This document shows positions 23,601-35,879 of a stretch of DNA of 64,000 bases, one piece after another. Source of the stretch: Chiua virens (taxonomy: Eukaryota; Basidiomycota; Agaricomycetes; Boletales; Boletaceae); assembly GCA_019787685.1 (NCBI GenBank), contig JAHNUO010000017.1:558001-622000 (forward strand), read 5' to 3'. Each line of letters starts with the position of its first letter. Position 1 is the stretch's first letter. The position numbers and the translations under genes are program-made. Under the pieces are notes generated by a model. It was not told where the DNA came from. It searched no databases and saw nothing but the letters and a program-made list of their open reading frames with translations.

Positions 23601-24097
23601 CTGTCTTCAATTCTGCATTGTCTAGGTTTTATGCCCCCAGTGACCTGAGCAGAATGGGTGGGATGCACAAAGAATACATCCGATCATGTCCGATGTGGAG
23701 GGGTGAAGGCCCATGATATGACTGTGTGTTTGTTGGAACGGATCCAGGAGCAGAGGGGATGCATGGGTATGAGATCGCCTGTGTTTTCTGTTTTTTCTCC
23801 TTTGTCCATAAGAGTGTCACTTACCCTTGCACAGTCATTCAATGGTTTGATAAGGTTAGTGAAGAGCCTAATGAGTCCACTGGGATGTGGGTCGTTTGCC
23901 CAGGAACTCTTCCTGATCACCAACGAAACTACACAATAATACATATCAACTCAATTTACTGTGTGGCACACTTGGTACCTATCTGTGGCACTCGCCCCAT
24001 TTCACTTGAAGTAAAACTGCATCAATCATATGATACCTTTGACTTGTTCTAAATTAATAAGTACGCTGACTACCACTCATTCATGCTTGCAACTTGA
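20626..24097 (+). pseudogene. Plavaka A transposase, full length but decayed
   Basis: The N-terminus carries a C2H2 zinc finger (CPHPGCNRWFKTLAGRMKHS). Later blocks in family order: [99 protein letters not shown] then [50 protein letters not shown], and the tail INKYADYHSF. These are Plavaka-family hallmarks (DNA transposase, CMC/CACTA-like group as I recall). An intron at 21010-21062 is supported by frame. Damage: TGA at 21065-21067 where Arg is expected (NG-stop-PCD), a frameshift after DKTAESQ, a stop near 23714 and TAA at 24050-24052. It stands alone on the plus strand, divergent from its companion. Confidence 0.88.
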
Positions 24098-24439
24098 TAT
24101 CCTGTGTATGAGTTTCTTTCTTGGTGAGTTCTCTTTCGTTGACTACTAGATCACGAGGCTTACTGGCACCCTCCACACTTCCTACCCTTGTTTTGCGCAT
24201 CTTATTTGTCTTCGTTGTATCTAGCATTTGCTCTACTCTTGCACTCCCCCACCACTATCGCACAATTACTCAAAGCAGCGTAATGCATACATGGATCCAC
24301 AGTGACCTACCTGCCCCCACCCTAGATCTGAGTGTCTATATCCTGTTTCTTTCTTCCGTTGAACTGCTACCCCTCACAACCACCCTTTCTGAAGGGTTGT
24401 CTGTCTGACCCTCCTTTTCCTCCTGTCCCCACCAACATT
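24098..24439. other. No gene seen
   Basis: C/T-rich stretch between Plavaka A and the SNF2 relic. A 95-codon frame here has no recognisable motif and is probably chance. Confidence 0.4.
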
Positions 24440-26393
24440 GCTCCCTAGAGTGGTTCCCCTCCATTACCTCCGGTCCTATGCCTCCAGCGCCAATCCCTCT
24501 CACCACCTCCTTCTCCAATGACCAAATCAATGCCCTTCATTCCCAAGATCATTGAAGTCACCATCAAGATGCAAATGGGTATCCCTCCCACCACCCCAGC
24601 ACAATCCATCTCCACGCTTGGACGAAGAGGCCTCATCAGCCCCTTCCTCCAATAATCCACCCCTCTGACTTGTCAAGGTGCCTCTTCCTCAACAAAGATG
24701 CTAATTCCAGCATTTACCCTTATAATGCTTTCTGCCTTCTTTTCACCCATCTTACCTGTTCCACCGATGTCGACCCAACCATGTTTGCCACTCAGGTATC
24801 TAAGGTCACCAAGCAACCCTCTCTACTATGGGACGCTCAAGGATTATCAGTTCGAAGGATCGCAGTAGATGGTGAGCTTGTACAGCAATAAGTTGAACAA
24901 CATTTTAGCAGACGAAATGGTGTGCTTTTATTCATACCTTGCATATATGTGTGCTTATCTCCTTTTTCAGGGTCTCATCGAGACGATCCAAATGATTTCC
25001 CTTGTCATCTTCCTTGTCGGGGTCAAGAAATAGTGTGGGCCTTACCTCATCATCGTTCCACTCAGCACCATGAACTGGTCCAGTGAATTTCCCAGGTGAG
25101 CACCAACAGTCAAGACCATCTCATACAAGGGCAACCCATGCAGCATTGCAATCTACAAGCGGAGCCACATGTCGGTCAATTCCAAGTCCTGTTGACAACC
25201 TACGAGTATATCATTAAAGATCGACTGATTCTCTGCAAGATGGGTGGATAAAGAAGCACAAGATGATTGTGGATGGAAAGGACCCAAAAGGGCATGTGCC
25301 CTTCAGTCTAGCTGAGTTTCTCCTACTAACCTTGCCAATGTTTACAGGAAATCTGGAGGTGTCAAAGGGCTGAGCAACGAACTCATGCAACTCCGAAAGA
25401 TCTGTCAACATTCTTTCCTGTTTGAGAGCGTTGAAGACAAGGTTAACCCGTCCACAATAATCGATGATAAACTTATTCGTTCTTCTGGGAAACTCAAGCT
25501 ACTCTCTCGCATCTTGCTCAAGTCCTTCGCTACAGGCCACAGAGTACGTTTTCTCTTGCTCAAAAAGAATCCACTGACTCTCATATGTGAACCTGTAGGT
25601 CCTTATCTTCTTCCAAATGATGAAGATCGTGGATGTTATGGAAGACATTTCAAAAATGACGGGCTAGAAATATCTTCAATTGGATGATGGGGCAAAAACA
25701 GAAGAGTGTATGGGCCATGTAGCAATGTTCAATGCGAAGGACTCAGAGTACAAGGTTTTCATCCTATCAACATGTGCTGGTGGCTTGGGGCTGAACTTGC
25801 AGACTACTGATACGGTCATCATGTAGGTATCCTGTGCCCAGTTACACCCATACTGACTGCATTTACCCTGGGGCTGTAGTTTTGACTCCAATCGGTGGGT
25901 TAATTTGCTGACAGGATGTTCTGACTAATCAACTCCTTTACCAGGAATCCTCACGCCAACTTGCAAGCTCGAGACCGTGCACATCACATTTGTCAGACAA
26001 AAGCTGTTCATATCCTTTGTTTCATCACCGGAAGGAGTGTGGAAGAAGTGATGTACACCCATGCACAATATATACTTGGTATCAATGACAAAGTTATTCA
26101 AGCCAGTTGCTTTGATAACAAGTCTATGGTGGAAGAACAGGAAGAGTTCTTGGTAAGTATCATTCCAAAACTCGCGCCTCTCTCTATGCTGGATAGCATT
26201 CCATTCTCGAAGCGGACCAAGAGGAAGAGAATGAAGAAGCAGATGATATGAACGATGATGAGTTGAATGAGATGCTCACTTGTAATGATGAAGAGACCAA
26301 AATTTCCTGTGCAATGGACATTGCTTGCGAATGAGAAGCACTTGAACACCAGTGCACCCACTGAAGAATGGAAGCGTATTGAGTGTATATCCA
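24440..26393 (+). pseudogene. SNF2/STH1-type chromatin-remodelling ATPase pseudogene with internal deletions
   Basis: Pieces in order: a possible QLQ start (TSFSNDQINALHS), IYPYNAFCLLFTHLT...VDPTMFATQ joined directly to VSKVTKQPSLL, ILADEM, then after an intron (24920-24970) [102 protein letters not shown] and MNDDELNEMLTCNDEE. This is the STH1/SNF2 (RSC-type) order. The HSA region and the block from motif II (DEGH) through motif III are deleted. Walker A reads GLIET instead of GLGKT, so the lysine is gone. Introns are kept, so it is a decayed genomic copy, not a retrocopy. Several stops and frameshifts. Confidence 0.85.
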
Positions 26394-26737
26394 AGGAGCA
26401 GCCATGTCAAACTGCTTTGTGAAAATCGTAGTAATTGACGTTACAATACTTAGAACGATTACCCTCCCGTGCGCACAATTGTTGTACTTGGACTACTTAA
26501 TGCTGCTTATCTACTTGCAATTTGAGAGAATCCTGAGTACACTTGAACAAAATGTCTTAAATGCTCCTTAACCATCCCTTGCACTAATTAATCACTTTCA
26601 GCACTTTTTTCTTGGCAGCCAAGAGTGCCAAGTCTGGCTAAGGCACATGACAATTTGCTAATGAACAGCACTACTTGTATACTATGAAGTATGGCAAACC
26701 CTCAATGCAACCATTAATGTGTCGTGCACACCTGATC
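26394..26737. other. AT-rich intergenic stretch
   Basis: No gene seen between the SNF2 relic and the 3' end of the minus-strand GTPase gene. Confidence 0.4.
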
Positions 26738-29700
26738 TCACTCATAGCTAAAAGCACCCACTTCCTGCCTCAATTTCGCCATCTCCTGTTCTGACAAGCT
26801 GTAACGCAATATCAATGTCTCTATCTCTTTCAACACCTGATCTTGCCCTCCAGAACGAACGGCCCGCATCTTGTCAAACCCTTTAATGGAATCATGTACC
26901 TGCTCCATTTTGTGCCTGCAGACATCAATAGCACGTTCAACAGTATCGTGTGTCACATTGTTACAATCACGTTTCACTCATTATTCTTTCACCTTCCTAC
27001 TCAATCTCTACTCCATTATACAAGATACTCAATATCTATTACGGCATCTATTGCCTCATGCCAAGGCTATACTCAGGACCTTATCCTATTGGCCACTTCA
27101 TTATGACTCACTATGATTCATTATTAGACACGTGTTATCTCACGATGTCATAACCCATGCACAACACACGTGTATTCACACATTATCTCTTATCTATGAT
27201 TCCCTATGACTCATATCTATTATTAAAGCAGTGCTTATCTCATAACATGCTTTTACCACATTGTTATAGCATTGTTTCCTCATGTCTTTATCTATGACTC
27301 ACATACATGCTAATACCTCATGTTATCACACCTTATCTACCAATCAGGACACTCATACTTATCTATGTATTCATACTCTGATTGTAACTCCAATTGTACT
27401 TTTAGTATATAAAGACTTGAATGCAGCACCAAGGGAACTCTAACAAAGTTCACCTTTGGATATTCCCCATTGTCTCTCATAGACGGATCTCCTCTGTAGT
27501 TCTTGCCTCACTCATCAGACTCACTTGCATTCAACCCTTACACTGACCACTACAACCACTCGCAAGTAACTCATAGTCTACGTTTGTTCTAGGTTGTTAC
27601 ACACATGGCCATCCAGGGCTAGTACGAAGATGACCTGCATGACACAAATCAGGTCCACAATATAGCACATGAAAATCTCGACACCTTTTCTGCTGAAAAC
27701 GACTCATGACTACTCTGTTACCAAGTGGAGGAGGTAGTGTCACATACGCTTCTGTGTTTAAATCATACGGCATGCGTAACATTTCAGTCACAACGTCTGC
27801 GAACTTGTATGCCACAGCCGATAAGAATGAGTCATCCAGCTTCCTCATTGGGGCCCTTCTGTAAGCCAATTTGTGGTCAAAACACTACTTTAAAGGACAC
27901 TTTGGAGTGTTGGGACCAGATTCGTGACTCACATAATTGGCTGGGAAAGGTCAGTGGGAATCAAGGTTTTGATGAGCTTGTCATCCAACAAGCACTGAAA
28001 TATGTCTGAGACAGTAGTAGGTGATCCAAGGAAAAAGAACATACATGATCTAAGTCAATGAAGTTCCAGATAGTAATGATATCCTTGTGGATGACTTCCA
28101 GGCATTCTCTCAACGTGTGGCCGTGAAAGACAGCACTCTTCAGGAGGCTGTTCCAGTACCCTATAACCCATAACTGTCAGAAGTCAATTGGCCTTCTGTG
28201 TGCTGAATGCACTCTGCTTTCTGACACTGCAAGTTGAACATGTTAAGTAAGTGGACCAGGATAGGGATGCCAGTGAGACACTTACGCTATCGACATTTCA
28301 ATCTTCTCTTTCATATCGACTCACTGAGCAATAGATGCCATAGCGCGTGGTGCTTCGTGGATGGCACATGTAGCCATTTTCTTGAGTGTGACCACCATAA
28401 GATTGGCAATCAGTATATAATATCCTTGTATAGCTGTAACACTATCAGACAGACACAGATCACCAATGGTCTCAGTTTGCTCTGACTCACCAGAGACAGT
28501 GACACATGTAACATTGTGCCCTGTGACTTTGAGCAGAGGCGTGATGCAATCATTCTCTAAGTGTCTTGACCTGCGGGATTCCACAGGCTCCTTGTCTCGT
28601 GTCTTGAGATCTAGCCATATATCGAGCAGGTCCACTTTGGTGAGTACAACAATGAGAGGAACTATAGAACATATGTAAGCTCCACAATCATATGGAATAG
28701 TAGAATACGCACCATTACCGAAAATATCACGTTGATTTTTTAAGAACTGCTCCATGCCTCGCTTGATGAGGCATCCACCAGTGTAGGGTATCTCCATGCA
28801 GAGCCTGGTTCTTACATGTCAGAAAGACTAATCACTCCAATAGGCCTTCTTACCAAATTGCATGGAGTTGGTCCTCAAGTTGAGGCATGGCTTGTCTTCG
28901 TTTAACAAAATCTTTGACTAGTCTCATGTTTCCTTTGTCGCCAGCCTCAAAGCCAAGGCTGTCGTGCACCACAAATCGCTCGTTTGTCTGGGAAATAAAC
29001 TCCTGATCGATTTCAGCACTACCTTGAGTGGTTTTCGATGGGTGCTTGAAGGAGTGATTGGGTTGAAGATATATGGTATTCTGTACTCAAGTCACTCACC
29101 ACATCATTGACTCCAAACATTTTTCAAATCAATGTAGATTACCTACGCCAGACAAGAAAGTGATGAATTTATGTCAGCTCGTCTCCGTATCTGAATTGGA
29201 AACCATTACATTTCCGATAACCAAGACTCGGAATCTAGAGGGAGGTCTTAACATAGAAGTTACATACTATAAGCACAAACTTACTTTGCACATGCATGTA
29301 TCAGCTCAACTGTCATCGGGACTAATTTTCTGGGCACTGGAGGGACAGAGTAAGACGCTTCAGGATCAGGGCCGGGTATTTGAGAGTTGGGCGGACAGCA
29401 AGCAACCACCACCTCCACATATCTTGTCTTTTTCCGATATGCTGTTGGTCAAGATCAGAGACCATATGCCACGCCAAAGTCCACTGAGGTAACTCACATT
29501 TAACACCCTGGTCCTCATGCATATATTCAATACCCAGTAGATCAATGTCAATGACCACCTCAAATCACTTCCGAAATCAGGGACTACTGCCAGCTGATAT
29601 AAAGATGTGATCATCGGATTCAATGACTCTGAGATGTAATCAGTTTCCTGCATGTGCCCTGAGCATATACAGGAGAACTCACAAAGGAGGATCAAACTTC

Positions 29701-29914
29701 TCTTGATATGTGTCACCTGCACGTAGAGTGGTCTGGATATCCCTTAGTGATCCCCCACTATTGGTGCCGAGTTGAATGGATTCGACAGTCCTTCCAGAAT
29801 CCCTCGCAAGGCTAATGTCAATGGCTGGCAGGAATAGGTTGAACAGGAGTATCCACTCTGCAAAAGTTTCTCACTTGACACAGTGAGTGACTCAGCAGAA
29901 TGATCATTGGACAT
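26738..29914 (-). pseudogene. P-loop GTPase-like gene, C-terminal region split by solo LTR
   Basis: Read downward from a possible start at 29914 (MSNDHSAES). The G1 region reads FRVLVIGNVMVSNSDTE, where GxxxxGK[ST] is expected, so the nucleotide-binding loop is lost or misassigned. Later blocks are clear: NERFVVHDSLGFEAGDKGNM (DxxG, G3), DFVKRRQAMPQLEDQLHAIW, MEIPYTGGCLIKRGMEQFL, VPLIVVLTKVDLLD (TKxD, G4), SRHLENDCITPLLKVTGHN. These fit an expanded, uncharacterised Agaricomycete GTPase family. The C-terminal exon (AYRRAPMRKLDDSFLSAVAY) is separated from the tail (THDTVERAIDVCRHKMEQVH) by an LTR with CACAT duplicates. It is divergent from the WD40 gene. The exon at 29744-29914 may belong elsewhere. 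Confidence 0.7.
26959..27601 (+). mobile_element. Solo LTR, family III, in GTPase gene
   Basis: This 643-bp segment starts TGTTACAATCACG and ends GGTTGTTACA. Perfect CACAT duplications flank it (26954-26958, 27602-27606). TATA motif AGTATATAAAGAC near 27410. No internal coding sequence. Confidence 0.92.
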
Positions 29915-30585
29915 TGTGGGTACAGGTGTGGTGGTGGTGGAACACAAGACGGGTTGGTGAAGAGAGCTTTGCGGAGTAGGGTTATAATCCTGGGTTTGGC
30001 TCAAGTTGCGAATATACTCTGGGCACAGAGTCACGGACAGTATGAAGGAACACAGCGCAGTGAAGTGTTAGTATGCATCACAGGGTGTGCCCAGGCCAAT
30101 CGATGGGAATGATAATGGTAAATTTTGGATTACTGGAGTATCAAATGCGGATTGATCCAAGAGTGCTCAGCGATACCAGCATTGCATCAACCCTCTGAAG
30201 CATGTAGATTATGAGCAAATCCTTTAGGTGGAGGTAAGTAGTATACATAATATCACTAACGAGGTAGCAGTAGCACTCGGCTTCAGGCCTCAGTGCTCAA
30301 GCTCCTTAATTTCTTTGAATCTTGTGTTCAGAGAATTCGTGCAGACTGCGAGTTTCTCCATTGCAACAAATGCCTTCCTCTTCAAAGATGATAAATTTGT
30401 CAAGCTTTGAGGGAAAAGAAAGAATGGTATCCAGGAGGACAATGGGTTCTTAGTCAGTATGGACAGGCGCAAAGGGCACAAGGCAGCTGTATAAGAAACC
30501 ATATTCTGAGGGAACGTGCTTGTAGTGCACACCGGCATAAACCAAAACTCCTTTCTTCTTGACGCTGTCAAACCAAGACTGCAAA
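29915..30585. promoter_or_regulatory. Divergent intergenic region, GTPase / WD40
   Basis: About 670 bp between two divergently transcribed genes. The minus-strand frame extending to 30034 has no upstream support. No clear core-promoter motif. Confidence 0.35.
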
Positions 30586-30633
30586 GATGTCGCAGACCAA
30601 GACCAGTAGGTAGTGCGGACTCTGGATTGGATT

Positions 30634-32770
30634 ATGCTGACGACTCAGCAAGACCACTCGGATGAAATGGTCTTTGACACAGGCAATTCTAGAGAAGTTT
30701 GGGCTGTCACGTTCTTGCCTGACAGCAGGCATTTTTTGAGTGGAAGTTTGAATAAGGTTCAACAGTTTCAACTTGCTGATAAGCTTGAAATGGGAAAGTG
30801 GATGGGAATGGACGTGAATGCCATTTCGATATCAAAGGATGGCAGATCAGTAACATGCAGGGCAGATGGAAAAGCAAGCATTTGGAACTGGGAACTGCAG
30901 GAGAAGGCCGGTGATGTCGAAGGTGGAAAGCTGGTGGTAGCCGTGGATGTGTCACCTGACTCGACTCGAGTTGCAACAGGAACACTTCAAGGGACTGCAA
31001 GTGTGTGGAATGTTTTGACAGGCTCGAGACTCGTTCTATCCAACTACACGGCCAATAGAGTTCAATTTTCTCCTAATGGGGAGCGAATTGCAGTGTCTAC
31101 ACCTGGTGGCCTTATCACAATCTTCCACAGTTCCACGGGTCACAAATTGGTCACTATCAAGACCGAGACAAGCTCTGTTTATCCAATCACACCGCTCACT
31201 TGGGCAAGTAATGGGCAGCAATTATTTGCTGCTTGTCAGGACTGCAAAATCAAGTTGTTCAGTGCTTCAACGGGATCTCTGCTTGTTGAGTCCCAGATCA
31301 TAGACGGAGGTGATCTTGAGTCTGTTGCTCTAGCTGCCAGTGGACAGTTTGTTGCTGCATATGCAAACAGGTCAATTTCATTCTTGGATGCATCCACACT
31401 TGCCCAGATGAGTCCCATAATCAAGGAAGGCAGTTGCATATATTCAATCACGCTCTCCTCGACCCATCTCACCACAGGACAAGAGGACGGAAAAATTACT
31501 GCTCGCAGCCTCAGAACCATCCTGCCACACTTCTTTGATGATGTAAGCACTTATTCATGCATCTGTCGTACTTGTCAGCTTACAGCAACTCACTCTTCAG
31601 CTATCCATTGTCAAGGAAGCAGGTACCAATGAACACAAGTCTCACGACTTGGACGCGGTATGAGTTGATTATCCCATTATCACCACAATCTATCTGACAG
31701 TTTCATACTAGCCATCTAGCCATCATAGCTCTGTGCCCGAGGATAGAGATGATAGCATCGATCTTCTTGAGGTATTATCTTGTCCTATTCAAGACCAATT
31801 CTCACTGTGCCACAGGTCGAGATTCCACTGAGTGCACCCACTCAGACTCCATTTGACTATGATGAGGTTCATGATCATTATCTTCTCTCCTTGTTTCCAT
31901 GTTGACATTGTCACAGGCACCATCCCCTACTGCATCCCCCCTTGATCTTCGGGTTGATAAAATACCATTGTTGGAGGAGTCGCACACACCACCACTGTCA
32001 TCATCTGCTTTATCACCGGTGATCCCCCCTCCGGAGATGTGTCCGGAAAGTCCACCCTGCTGCCTGTGAGTTGCCCAAGCGCTAGTCAACACCCAGAAAG
32101 CAGTTCAACTTGAAGTGGTTCAGAGGGAGTGCGGAGGACCGACCTAGTCGATGTTCTGCTGACTCTGGTTCTGCCGTCGATCCAGTACGTTCGCCATCAT
32201 CACAAAATAATCCATTGCACAAACAGCATTCGACGATGGCCCTACTATGGAATCCAGTAAGCGACTTATTTTTCGTCCAATCATGTCTCATAATATCCTT
32301 AGCAAATGTATTTCATACCAAGCAGCAACACCCCTTTGTCTCGAAGACAGCCACAAGAGACTCGCTCTACCACAACTCATATCCCTTCTGCACCAGAGCC
32401 AAATCACTGGCCTGCCAGCTTAGCTTTGTATGAATCAATACTTCAAACTCCAGTGGTCTCTGTCTGTCCCTTTGCTTTCAATGGGTGAATCATGTTGTAA
32501 ACAGCTGACATCCTTTAGCCACTTCCAGAAAATGTTACAACTCAACCTGCAAGCAGAGCCATTCCTGCCAATGTGACAGTGAGTATCCTCTCTTTGAGCA
32601 TGTATCCAAGGACTTAGGACAGTGGGTTGGAATCAGACACTTCCTCTCTGTGGTAAAGATAGGGTATTGGTCTCGGTACCAGCATGGCTGGTGTGCTACC
32701 ATTGTGGTACCATAGAAGGGATGCCTTGATTGTGGTTGCCCACGGTCAGGGCGGCAAGTTCAGAATGTAG
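30634..32770 (+). CDS. WD40-repeat beta-propeller protein
   Basis: One long exon (to about 31542) encodes WD40-type blades: VWAVTFLPDSRHFLSGSLNK, VNAISISKDGRSVTCRADGK then ASIWNWE, VDVSPDSTRVATGTLQGTAS, VQFSPNGERIAVSTPGG, TWASNGQQLFAACQDCKIKL and SVALAASGQFVAAYANRSIS. Blades lack many canonical WD dipeptides. Later short exons encode a Ser/Pro-rich tail (SHHSSVPEDRDDSIDLLEVE, FNLKWFRGSAEDRPSR). The end MAGVLPLWYHRRDALIVVAH ...GGKFRM, stop at 32768-32770, matches my memory of this expanded Agaricomycete WD40 family. The start could be an upstream exon (ATG at 30586). Tail exon borders are approximate. This is among the most intact genes here; a scaffold role is general for WD40 proteins. Confidence 0.78.
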
Positions 32771-34010
32771 CCATTATTCATCACAAGTTTCTCTTTCCCT
32801 GATTTTCCTACAAGTCATGGATTGTGTCTATTAATGGCATTGAGGTTGAAATGTGGCCTTCATTTCGGTTCTCGTCTTCCACTTTACAACAGTGGTATGA
32901 GTAGCTCAAGCTTCGGACAATGGATGAATACCATTTTCAATTCTCCATTGGCCAGAATAGAATTTTACATAAGAGGATGATGTAACCTGTAGGTGAACAT
33001 CGTTCATGCACGGGAGTGGATTGCAAGATATGTGAAGCAAGAGGTAGGGTATACATGTGCCACAAGACAGGTCAGATGAATGACAAGACAGTATTTGCAA
33101 ACAGAGACTGGAGGTGGCAGGGAGTCAGCTAGTCCAGGGAACAGGGAGCCACCTTGCATGAGTGATTTAGTCAGTTTGGGTGTTGGGTTGGAGTGGGTTT
33201 GCTCTGGTGTGATGAGCTCTAGTGACACATGTTCAAAAGAGGAGGCATCATGGTGGCCGAGTCTGAACTGTAGCCAAAAAGATTTATGGTAGAGAGATGT
33301 ATTCAGGATCCAGTGAAGTCTGTTCATCACTGATTCTCTAATTTTCTGATAATGTCCTTGTAAACCCTTATCAACTGACTAATAACCATAAGCTTCATAA
33401 ACAGTTTATATTGGTTGGTATCATGTGCCACAGGTGTGATTCTGTCAAAGGTTGGAGAGTGATATTGGCATTCTACAGAGTGTCAACCTTCATAAGCATG
33501 TTGTTGATTGCCAGGACTGTTTACTGTGAATCTCATTGGGCACAAGCAGTGATCTTATAGATATTTGTCAACAAGCAAAGAACTCAGTCAATTTGTAATG
33601 TACATTGTACTGCCAGTTGTTGACAATATCTAAAAAGTTTCGTATGATGTGATAGTGTGTGCAGGTGTTTGCAATCTGGATAGACATTGGGTAGTGATGG
33701 ACATCATGTCTTTCTCACCCACACTAAGGCTTTTTCAACTTATTGGGAATCAGTCTTGGGATTCTTGATGATGGCAAAATGGCTAGTTGCAACATTTCTC
33801 CATCATTGCAGCCACCATATCAACACTTCCAGAAGGCAATATTTTTGAGAGTCCTCAGTAAGTGGAAGATGTGTGACAACATTCCGCCAAGAAAACAACC
33901 ATGCCAATATTTCTGATTCCAGGCATGCACGAGATGATTTCACACATGTGACACATTAATATCAGATAGACAATGTCTCTCATTTTATGTACATTACACA
34001 TTATGATATA
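32771..34010. other. 1.2-kb stretch without recognised gene
   Basis: Frames at 33004-33330 (minus) and 33080-33292 (plus) overlap each other and show no motif. TG/CA-rich text, no LTR ends or inverted repeats recognised. Confidence 0.45.
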
Positions 34011-35879
34011 CTATCTCACAATCACTAGCAGAGAGGTATCAATGATCAAAGGAAGCACGAAAAGATCAACATTGAAAATGGGGCACTTACCTGTGCCATT
34101 GAGAAACCTTGGCAGGACATTGCTTGTCGTGCCAGTGTGGCGTCTTTTAAATGAAGCAGCAATAGAGCCCGTCTCAACAGGCGGCTGAGCATGAGTAAGC
34201 CCAACACATGGCCTGAAAATTTCCCTGGAAGATGTCAGTGTTTAGGAGTGTGTTGAGTAACACCACTTGCTTATTCCACCACAACATGAGATCGTCCACA
34301 AATTCCTTGTCGCCCTCTTCCATTGCTTCGAACCATTTGACAATCATATTGTAGAAGACAATGAGGTTGAATAGGTCATCGTCTAACCTCCAAGTGCCGC
34401 AACTTGAGAGCGCAAAGCATAACTAAGAAAACATTCAGATATGTTCCATGCAAGTGAGAACATTTACCTGGACTGTTATATAAGCAATGGAACGTGGGGT
34501 GACTTGCTTCATCCTTGCCAACTGTGCATTATGTGAGTGTGTGCTTGCATCAGTGCGTTGACGCTTGTTTCCTCCGGTCTCTGGGGGAACATTCTCTGAT
34601 GATTCAACTGAGGATGGCCCGGTGAATATAAGCTTGTATGCCTGCCATGTGAAGGTGAAGGTGAGATGCAGGACCAATCATACGACATGAAATCAAATTA
34701 CCTTGACAAGTAATCTGCCTCTGAAAAGTCCCTTGTTTGTGTTAGTGGAATCATATTCACCTGTGGGAAATAGAAACTTTGGCCAAGAGTAGGCTGTAAT
34801 GGGGACATTGCTATGCCATTCCTGGATCTTCTTACGAATCCTGGCCCAGCAGGAAGTGAGATTAGAGAAATGTGTAACTGAACCAGACACTTACTCAGTA
34901 TTGTCCCAATCATACTCAACTGGGCACAGCAAACGGCCTGTGGCATAGTGGTGGAACCCTCGTCTAGCCTTGTGCCTGGGGTGAAGTTGAGAGTATCATC
35001 TGGGTAATCAAGCCAGGACACCACAGAAAGTTTTAAGATGTTGGTGTTGTCTGCTCGAGCGCCATCGGCTCCTGAAGTGAGCTACAATAATATGCATTAA
35101 CCAGGTTTCATCTGTCTTGTGACCTGCATCCAATGCCTACCTTGCTTATTACATCGCGGTACAGATCGAGGTGGGGGTCTAACGTGAGCCACTCAATGAG
35201 CTCAGGGATCCACTCCTTGAGCTGTTTGTAACACCCATAGAGCCAGGTTTGCCTTCATACATGTGGTCAGTGTGGCTCAAGACAACACTAAGTTACTCAC
35301 TTGTGTTTGGTGGTGGCCTGTGCAACTCATCTTTGGACACTGAGTTTGTTTGAGAACATGACACAAGTGAGGATAGACTTACTCGCCCTGTGCAGGGCCT
35401 GGTGCACTGTCCATGACACCTCAATGATGGCCCTCCCTTATCAAGTCGTCTACAGTGTCGAACATTGTTATGAGGCATCTCAGAGATCTGCCTCGTTTGT
35501 GCCAGTCGAATGCTCTGTGAATGAAAGAGTGTGTAGGTTAGAGGCTGATCGTGGCGACTGATAGACTTGCTCACTCTGCATCCTGCTTTGCCTTCCCAAC
35601 ATTCAAAGCTTGAAGGGCACAGAGTTCTGAGCACAAGGTCGTGATCTCAAGTTGCAAGGCCACCATGTTGCCAGGATAACTTGAAGACAATCCATTTGTT
35701 GAGGCAGAGTCAGTTGGTACCGTGCCTGCAGCACGTACATGAGCATGGCTGGAAGGAGAACTTGACATGCAAGCAAAGGGTATTGGTGCAGCGGAGACAT
35801 TACTGGCAGGTAGTGGAAAGTAACACACTGCAGCAGGTGAGAAGTGATCATTTAGATGCATGGCAAAGGAGGAATCCAA
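34011..35879 (-). pseudogene. DUF6698-like Agaricomycete protein gene, near-complete, at least one nonsense codon
   Basis: Read from 35879. A helical N-terminus (LQLEITTLCSELCALQALNV) leads, after an intron, into FDWHKRGRSLRCLITMFDTV, then DDLIREGHH and TGA. Further exons: LKEWIPELIEWLTLDPHLDL, KLTSGADGARADNTNILKLS, GFHHYATGRLLCPVEYDWDN, KIQEWHSNVPITAYSWPKFL, NKGLFRGRLLVK / AYKLIFTGPSSVE, MKQVTPRSIAYITVQ and EFVDDLMLWWNKQV. The order GRLLCP, WP.FL, GLF....LLVKAYKxIFTxPSS and LMLWWN is that of a large Agaricomycete family that I associate with DUF6698. Function is unknown. Introns are short and frame-consistent. Divergent to the F-box-like relic at 36564. Confidence 0.72.
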
